From contig CAMWJV010000004.1 of the NCBI GenBank assembly GCA_947174665.1, forward strand, positions 1 to 64,000: a stretch of DNA of 64,000 nucleotides, read 5' to 3'. The notes beneath the pieces are model-generated. The model saw only the letters and a program-made list of their open reading frames with translations, did not search any database and was not told the DNA's origin. Source of the stretch: an uncultured Lachnospiraceae bacterium (lineage in GTDB: Bacteria; Bacillota; Clostridia; Lachnospirales; Lachnospiraceae). The translations under genes and the position numbers were made by a program. Every line of letters starts with the position of its first letter. The first letter of the stretch is position 1. Below are positions 60,501-64,000 of the stretch, one piece after another.

Positions 60501-61120
60501 CTTAAAATGTCAAAGCTTCGAACGGATTCCACCTCATCACCCCAGAGTTCGATACGGTAGGGGTTTTCCTCCGTCAGATCAAAAATGTCTATAATTCCTC
60601 CTCGGACGGAAAATTGTCCCGGATTCTCCACCTGATAGCTCTTCTCATACCCAAAGGCAACCAGCTTTTCCGCCAGGACGCTCTCGTCCAGTGTCCCCCC
60701 ACGCTCAATGTCGATCACATCCGTCTCCCTGTCCCACAGGGCCAGGGGAGTCATCAGCGCCGCGTAGGTGGTGACAATCGTCAGAGGTTTGTGCTCCATG
60801 AGGCGGCGCATGGTCCTGACGCGCTCCCTCACCAGCTGATTGCCATGAATATCCGCCTGGAAAAAAATCAGGTCCTTTGCCGGATACAACATGACATTTC
60901 TGTCATAAAACTTATATTCCTCGAATATCTCCCTGGCTTTCAGGTCACTGTAAGTAACGATGGCCTTAACCTTAATGCCGTCGCTCAATCCGTATATCAT
61001 ATGCAGTTTTTGTGAATCCACGCACCCCGTAAGCGCCACGGGGCCTTTCCCTTTTCGCAGTGTCTCCTTCAGGCTGTCGTATTCCGCCAGCTCCCGAAGA
61101 GGTGAGAGTAATGCCTGCAT
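57554..61120 (-). CDS. mfd: Transcription-repair coupling factor
   Basis: An 1188-residue ATP-dependent translocase that removes stalled RNA polymerase and recruits UvrA. The N-terminal UvrB-like domains include FFQADIHGNQLVRERVRTM and FSVRGGIIDIFDLTEENPYRIELWGDEVESVRSFD. The CarD-like RNA-polymerase-interacting domain is KVGDYVVHESHGLGIYRGIEKVE. The helicase motor has GDVGYGKTEIALRAAF (motif I), VIDEEQRFGV (motif II), TATPIPRTLHMS (motif III) and the TRG region with IIHDSDNMGLSQLYQLRGRVGR. The start lies three bases after the pth stop, with AGGGGG inside pth, so the two are coupled. Confidence 0.97.
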   Translation of the reverse strand: MQALLSPLRELAEYDSLKETLRKGKGPVALTGCVDSQKLHMIYGLSDGIKVKAIVTYSDLKAREIFEEYKFYDRNVMLYPAKDLIFFQADIHGNQLVRERVRTMRRLMEHKPLTIVTTYAALMTPLALWDRETDVIDIERGGTLDESVLAEKLVAFGYEKSYQVENPGQFSVRGGIIDIFDLTEENPYRIELWGDEVESVRSFDILSQRSIEKLESVSVFPATEFVLDDARIRTGLKKLEAEAKNQEKLFRDAFKTEEAARIVTQVRELKEQLLEFKSKVNLEGYIRYFYDDTVTLPEMLTHMSEKGGTAGKPIFFLEEPARIKEHAEAVELEFRESMSQRAEKGFCLPGQMNILYSGEEVAAKLQGSNVVTVSTLDTKGGYFKPERRIDVAARNLAPYNNSFEALVRDLRQFKRNGYRVLLLSGSRTRARRLAEDLRDQELAAVYTEDPLREVQRGEVLTYYGHVGKGFEYPLLKFVVLSETDIFGAEKRKKKAKKLYQGQKIKDMGELKVGDYVVHESHGLGIYRGIEKVEMEGVVKDYIKIEYRDGGNLYVLATGLDVIQKYASAEARRPKLNKLGSKEWEKTKTKVRGAVSEVAKDLVELYASRQAGEGYRFGKDTVWQREFEEMFPFEETEDQLNAIAETKADMESGKIMDRLICGDVGYGKTEIALRAAFKAVQEGKQVVYLVPTTILAQQHYTTFVQRMKDFPVRVELISRFRTPGELKKTIADIQKGLVDICIGTHRVLSGDMKFKDLGLLVIDEEQRFGVAHKEKIKKLKENVDVLTLTATPIPRTLHMSLVGIRDMSVLEEAPEDRLPIQTFVCEYNEELVREACVRELARNGQVYYVYNRVNNIADVAARIAKLVPEATVAYAHGQMKEHELEKIMYDFIGGEVDVLVSTTIIETGLDISNVNTMIIHDSDNMGLSQLYQLRGRVGRSNRTAYAFLMYKRDKVLREVAEKRLEAIREFTDLGSGFKIAMRDLEIRGAGNLLGVQQHGHMEAVGYDLYCKMLNEAVQTLKGVKTAEDFATLIDLDVDAFIPAVYIVNEVQKLDIYKRIAGIENMRERDDMKDELLDRFGEIPKSVDNLLRIALIRVAAHRLYMTEIKGKNGRITFTFRPDAAVNPLKIPELLEKYGKDLAFTAYGTPYFTYKYKKTGLVETDAELLLSRTEELLEEMEALLEDTSIAK

Positions 61121-61123
61121 TTT

Positions 61124-61714
61124 TTATTCCCCCTGCCCATCCGGGCGGTTCTTTTTATTAAACCCATTCATCGCCGCATCGACATCCTGTGAAAGAATCA
61201 TTCGGATTCCATCGGCTGCCCTGCCCACGGAATCATCCATGATCTTTCGCTCCTCCGTGGAAAAATGCCCCAGTACATAATCTGCCAGATCCCATTCCTT
61301 TGGTTTTTCCCCCACGCCCACTCGAATTCTGACAAAAGTGTCATGTCCCAGGTGCGCTATGATGTTTTTCAGGCCATTATGTCCGCCTGCGCTGCCCTTT
61401 TTGCGAATGCGCAGCTGTCCCACATTTAGGCTGATGTCATCGGAAATGACCACCAGCTCTGCTGTCTCGTCCACCTTATAGTAATCGACCAGCTCCCGGA
61501 CACATTCCCCACTGAGGTTCATATAGGTAAGGGGTTTTGCCAGAATACATTTCTGCCCTGCCACCATGCCCTTGCCGATAACCGCCCTGTGCTTCATCTC
61601 CAGTATGGAGATATTTTCCTGTTCCGCAAGCTTATCTATGACTTCAAACCCGATATTATGCCTTGTGTTTTCGTATTTCTTTTCATAATTACCCAGACCA
61701 ACAATGATATACAT
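61124..61714 (-). CDS. pth: Peptidyl-tRNA hydrolase
   Basis: A 196-residue enzyme releasing peptides from tRNAs that drop off ribosomes. It begins MYIIVGLGNYEKKYENTRHNIGF, with the catalytic His in NTRHN (His about residue 20). LAKPLTYMNLSGE (about 64), ISDDISLNVGQLRIRKKGSAGGHNGLKNI (about 93) and RIRVGVGEK complete the family set. The start at 61714 follows GAGG and matches the family N-terminus. The frame is open for 46 more codons upstream, but these come from structured repeat sequence and should not be annotated as protein. Confidence 0.95.
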   Translation of the reverse strand: MYIIVGLGNYEKKYENTRHNIGFEVIDKLAEQENISILEMKHRAVIGKGMVAGQKCILAKPLTYMNLSGECVRELVDYYKVDETAELVVISDDISLNVGQLRIRKKGSAGGHNGLKNIIAHLGHDTFVRIRVGVGEKPKEWDLADYVLGHFSTEERKIMDDSVGRAADGIRMILSQDVDAAMNGFNKKNRPDGQGE

Positions 61715-61778
61715 ATCTACCTCGTTTCGCGCTGGCGCGCTCTCTGTTTGGCTGACAGCATCACTCTGTTCGCTCAAA

Positions 61779-61860
61779 CTCGAAAGCCCGCGCTGACGCG
61801 CTCTCTGTTTGGCTGACGCCAAACGCTTTCTCGTTAATGGCACTGCGCCCATTACATCAT
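61779..61860 (-). repeat. Structured intergenic repeat, copy 3 (shortened)
   Basis: Same plan as the copies at 52018-52267 with different stem sequences. The closing stem is GAAAGC/GCTTTC (61782-61787 with 61825-61830), the inner hairpins are GCGC-TGAC-GCGC and GTTTGGC-TGAC-GCCAAAC (61807-61824), and the conserved TCGTTAATGGC tail follows. The second long hairpin is reduced to a remnant. A further degenerate partial copy occupies about 61720-61760. Confidence 0.75.
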
Positions 61861-61934
61861 AACGGATTCAATTTTAAGATGCAAGAGTAACTGCTCAGTT
61901 CATTTCAAATCCTGCAAGCTGATGAACCGGACGC

Positions 61935-62123
61935 AACAATTCATCCTTACAGCAAGTCACACCGACCGGGACAGTGGACTCCTGCTCAGACTCGTTCTCA
62001 CTCGAGAAAAAACGTAACGGTACATAAGTCTCCAAAGTACGAAGACTAAGTACCGACGTTTTTTACTGTCTGTGCAGGAGTCCACTGTTCCAGTCGGTTG
62101 ATAGCAAGAATGTCTGAATTGTT
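61935..62123. repeat. Triple-nested inverted repeat element
   Basis: The outermost arms are AACAATTCA/TGAATTGTT (61935-61943 with 62115-62123). The middle arms are ACCGAC plus ACAGTGGACTCCTGC (61961-61985) with GCAGGAGTCCACTGT plus GTCGGT (62074-62098), 15 and 6 perfect pairs. The inner hairpin AAAAAACGT...CGGTAC...AGTCT pairs with AGACT...GTACCG-ACGTTTTTT (62007-62064). The inner hairpin ends in T6 on both strands. It lies between divergent genes, where terminators are unexpected. Confidence 0.75.
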
Positions 62124-62231
62124 ACAACCGGACAGGGTTCCGGCAGAATTTAATAGAATTGAGGGTGGGTTTGTGGTAAGATAATAACATTGAGTAAATT
62201 GACAAAATTAAGGATTTTGGAGGTTACAGGC

Positions 62232-63080
62232 TTGGATTGGAAGAAAATCAAAAAGATAGATGCCCATATACACATTCTGCCGCCGGAACGCTTATGCCTA
62301 TGGAAAGAATCGCCTGAAGATGCCTGGGCACATGCGGATATTGACGAATATCTGCAGATTATGGATACATACCATGTGGAATGCGCACTTCTCATGCCCG
62401 CTAATGACGGAAGACTGTACTATGAGGATGCGGACAGGACAAATCAGTGGCTGGGTGAGATTCAAACGCAATATCCCGGAAAATTTTATGCCTTTGCCGA
62501 CATTTTAAAAGAAGGCGCCTATTTTTACGAGGATACACCTTATGTCCTTGAACATGCAGTCAGGGAATGTGGTCTAAAAGGGCTGAAAATTCATCCATCA
62601 AATTTGAATTTGAATGCTGACAGTTTGGAAATGGTTCCGATGTTGCGAAAAGCTGCGGAACTTCATGTTCCGGTCGCGGTTCATTCTTATCCATGCCGAG
62701 TAGGATTCCATGATGATTGCGCACCTGACAGAATCAATAAAATGATTCAAATTTTCCCGGATGTCACCTTTATCACGGCGCACATGGGCGGAATGAAGTG
62801 GCAAGACGCTATAAACGGATGCGGCTATGTCGATATTTCTGCCGTTTTACCTGAATTAGTGGAGTTGTACGGCATTGAGCAGACAAACAGAATTCTCAGA
62901 CGCTTCGGAGCTGACAGATTGATATTTGCCACAGATTATCCGGATGTGCGTTTTACAAAGCCCGAAAACATTTATAAGACTTACTGTGATATTTTGAATC
63001 AAATGGATTTTACTGAAACAGAGGCTGAAAAAATAGCATATGGCAACATTGCAAAAATAATGGGGATTGTGAGGTGTTAA
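62232..63080 (+). CDS. Amidohydrolase-2 family TIM-barrel hydrolase
   Basis: A 282-residue metal-dependent hydrolase or decarboxylase of the ACMSD/amidohydrolase_2 type. The first metal pair is DAHIHI (about residues 10-15). GLKIHPSNLNLN, VAVHSYP (His about 152), ITAHMGG (His about 182) and FATDYPDVRF (Asp about 232) supply the rest. The substrate is unknown. The start at 62232 is a TTG eight bases after GGAGG and gives MDWKKIKKIDAHIH; an earlier in-frame TTG lacks a ribosome binding site. The gene and its partner downstream are AT-richer than the rest of the window. The acetyltransferase gene starts one base after its stop. Confidence 0.83.
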   Translation: MDWKKIKKIDAHIHILPPERLCLWKESPEDAWAHADIDEYLQIMDTYHVECALLMPANDGRLYYEDADRTNQWLGEIQTQYPGKFYAFADILKEGAYFYEDTPYVLEHAVRECGLKGLKIHPSNLNLNADSLEMVPMLRKAAELHVPVAVHSYPCRVGFHDDCAPDRINKMIQIFPDVTFITAHMGGMKWQDAINGCGYVDISAVLPELVELYGIEQTNRILRRFGADRLIFATDYPDVRFTKPENIYKTYCDILNQMDFTETEAEKIAYGNIAKIMGIVRC

Positions 63081-63081
63081 A

Positions 63082-63648
63082 ATGCAATTAAAAACAAGAC
63101 GCCTCATACTGCGAGATTATGAGGAAAGCGATAAAACAGCATATTTTAAGCTGAAAAACGACCCAAAGACTATGTACTATCTGCAGGACATACAGCTTTT
63201 TTCACAGGAAGAATCAGATATAGAATTTGCAAATATATTGCAGGATCAAAAAAGTAAAGACAGAAAATTTTATTTTCTGCATATTGAATTGAAAGATTCA
63301 CATGAACAGATCGGCAGTGTGGGATATACGGTCAATGACAATACACCTGTCGGGAAGCTGGTCGGTGCCGGATATTTTATATTTCCGCAGTTTTGGAATC
63401 AGGGATATGTAACAGAAGCATTTAAGAAAGTATTAGAATTTGCCTTCCTTGAAAATAGTGTTTATCGTATCTCCACAGGGTGTCTGTCCGAAAATGTCGG
63501 ATCAGAGAGAGTGATGCAAAAATGCGGTCTGATCAAAGAAGCTGAACATGTGGATTGGGAATGGCATGATGGAAAAATGAAAACCCGGCTGGAATACCGG
63601 TTATTAAAAAATGAATGGATAAAGCTACAGGCGGATCAACGGGCGTAA
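63082..63648 (+). CDS. GNAT family N-acetyltransferase (RimJ/RimL-like)
   Basis: A 188-residue acetyl-CoA-dependent acetyltransferase. It begins LKTRRLILRDYEESDKTAYF, the usual start of the ribosomal-protein/drug acetyltransferase group. The middle strand IGSVGYTV, the FPQFWNQGYVTEAFKKVLEFAF acetyl-CoA loop (Q-x-x-G-x-V/A form, about residues 107-127) and CLSENVGSERVMQKCGL follow. The acceptor is unknown. GAGGTG at the end of the upstream gene is the ribosome binding site, so it is co-transcribed with the amidohydrolase. Confidence 0.88.
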   Translation: MQLKTRRLILRDYEESDKTAYFKLKNDPKTMYYLQDIQLFSQEESDIEFANILQDQKSKDRKFYFLHIELKDSHEQIGSVGYTVNDNTPVGKLVGAGYFIFPQFWNQGYVTEAFKKVLEFAFLENSVYRISTGCLSENVGSERVMQKCGLIKEAEHVDWEWHDGKMKTRLEYRLLKNEWIKLQADQRA

Positions 63649-63670
63649 GGGATAAGGAAGGGATATCAAC

Positions 63671-64000
63671 ATGAAAATATCAAAGAAAAGGCATGGGAGA
63701 TGGATTGTTTTTAATATGCTGCTGATCCTTATATTGTCCGGATGCCGTGACAGAGGGGAAGATTTGGCGAAAGATCCTGCAGAATCCTCTTATGAGATGG
63801 ATGAGATGGAAGAGCAGACCGAAGGTTTGCCGGCGGCATCTTCGGAGTTGTCCGGCGCCTACCAGCAGATGGCGATGTACATCCAGGAGGGCTTTCGCAT
63901 GTATCATGTTGAGGGGGAATATCAGGCGTATTTTGGCCCTATAGAGGGCGGCGCATCGGGAGTTTGGGTGGATGGCTGCTATGTCGATACGGGAGACGAA
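63671..64000 (+). CDS. Lipoprotein, partial (runs off right edge)
   Basis: An open frame starts at ATG 63671, 10 bases after AAGGAAGG, and stays open for 110 codons to the window edge. It encodes a signal sequence MKISKKRHGRWIVFNMLLIL with lipobox LILSGC, then an acidic linker (EDLAKDPAESSYEMDEMEEQ). The next segment is mature sequence around YQQMAMYIQEGFRMYHVEGEY, followed by Gly-rich VWVDGCYVDTGDE. Family not recognisable from the part seen. It lies 22 bases after the acetyltransferase gene on the same strand. Confidence 0.7.
   Translation, partial: MKISKKRHGRWIVFNMLLILILSGCRDRGEDLAKDPAESSYEMDEMEEQTEGLPAASSELSGAYQQMAMYIQEGFRMYHVEGEYQAYFGPIEGGASGVWVDGCYVDTGDE

Overview
The window comes from a Firmicutes genome, most likely a motile, spore-forming Lachnospiraceae-type clostridium. 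The evidence is a mid-range base composition, AGGAGG-type ribosome binding sites throughout, an isoleucine T-box, spoVT with a sigma-G-like promoter, a SPOCS/LysM spore-associated protein, and two genes behind sigma-D/sigma-28-type promoters. The species cannot be named from this sequence. Most genes are housekeeping, and long same-strand runs dominate.

Layout. Positions 1-2,972: an iron(II) uptake locus (feoA, feoB, two Cys-rich FeoB-associated membrane peptides) with three copies of a TTAG-N6-CTAA operator. 3,000-12,129 (minus): TrkH/TrkA potassium uptake, endonuclease IV, an NlpC/P60 wall hydrolase, AsnRS, a lipoprotein FKBP-type PPIase and cardiolipin synthase. 12,287-18,371 (plus): an Xre-REC regulator, a small membrane protein, a radical SAM protein, ispE, a GntR regulator, murI, a YwiB-like protein, and a sigma-28-type gene. 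18,455-28,261 (minus): a SPOCS-LysM protein and a pyrC...pyrK-pyrD cluster. That cluster is split by a translationally coupled block of a short UvrA-like ATPase, a serine hydrolase and an acyltransferase whose natural start is followed by a stop codon. 28,353-35,174: plsC, then a wall-precursor group (LytM-like, amidohydrolase, degenerate GH9-like lipoprotein, ddl, murF). 35,356-46,918: an AT-rich alpha/beta hydrolase, an EF-hand-like protein behind a second sigma-28-type promoter and a terminator-bearing leader, an SseB-like protein, an aconitase-family hydratase, glgP, and ileS with its T-box. 46,908-50,207: two GGDEF proteins. 50,237-61,714 (minus): the pth-mfd...spoVT neighbourhood, interrupted by an ABC importer-phosphatase operon, a 34-residue ORF and a sugar kinase. 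62,232-64,000 (plus): an AT-rich amidohydrolase-GNAT pair and a lipoprotein cut by the window edge.

The least ordinary content is between genes. A repeat family at 52,018-52,267 and 61,779-61,860 folds into the same junction in each copy, and its stems differ by compensatory changes. Further nested dyads lie at 21,024-21,174, 40,660-40,784, 52,348-52,409 and 61,935-62,123. No CRISPR array, insertion sequence, rRNA or tRNA gene was recognised.
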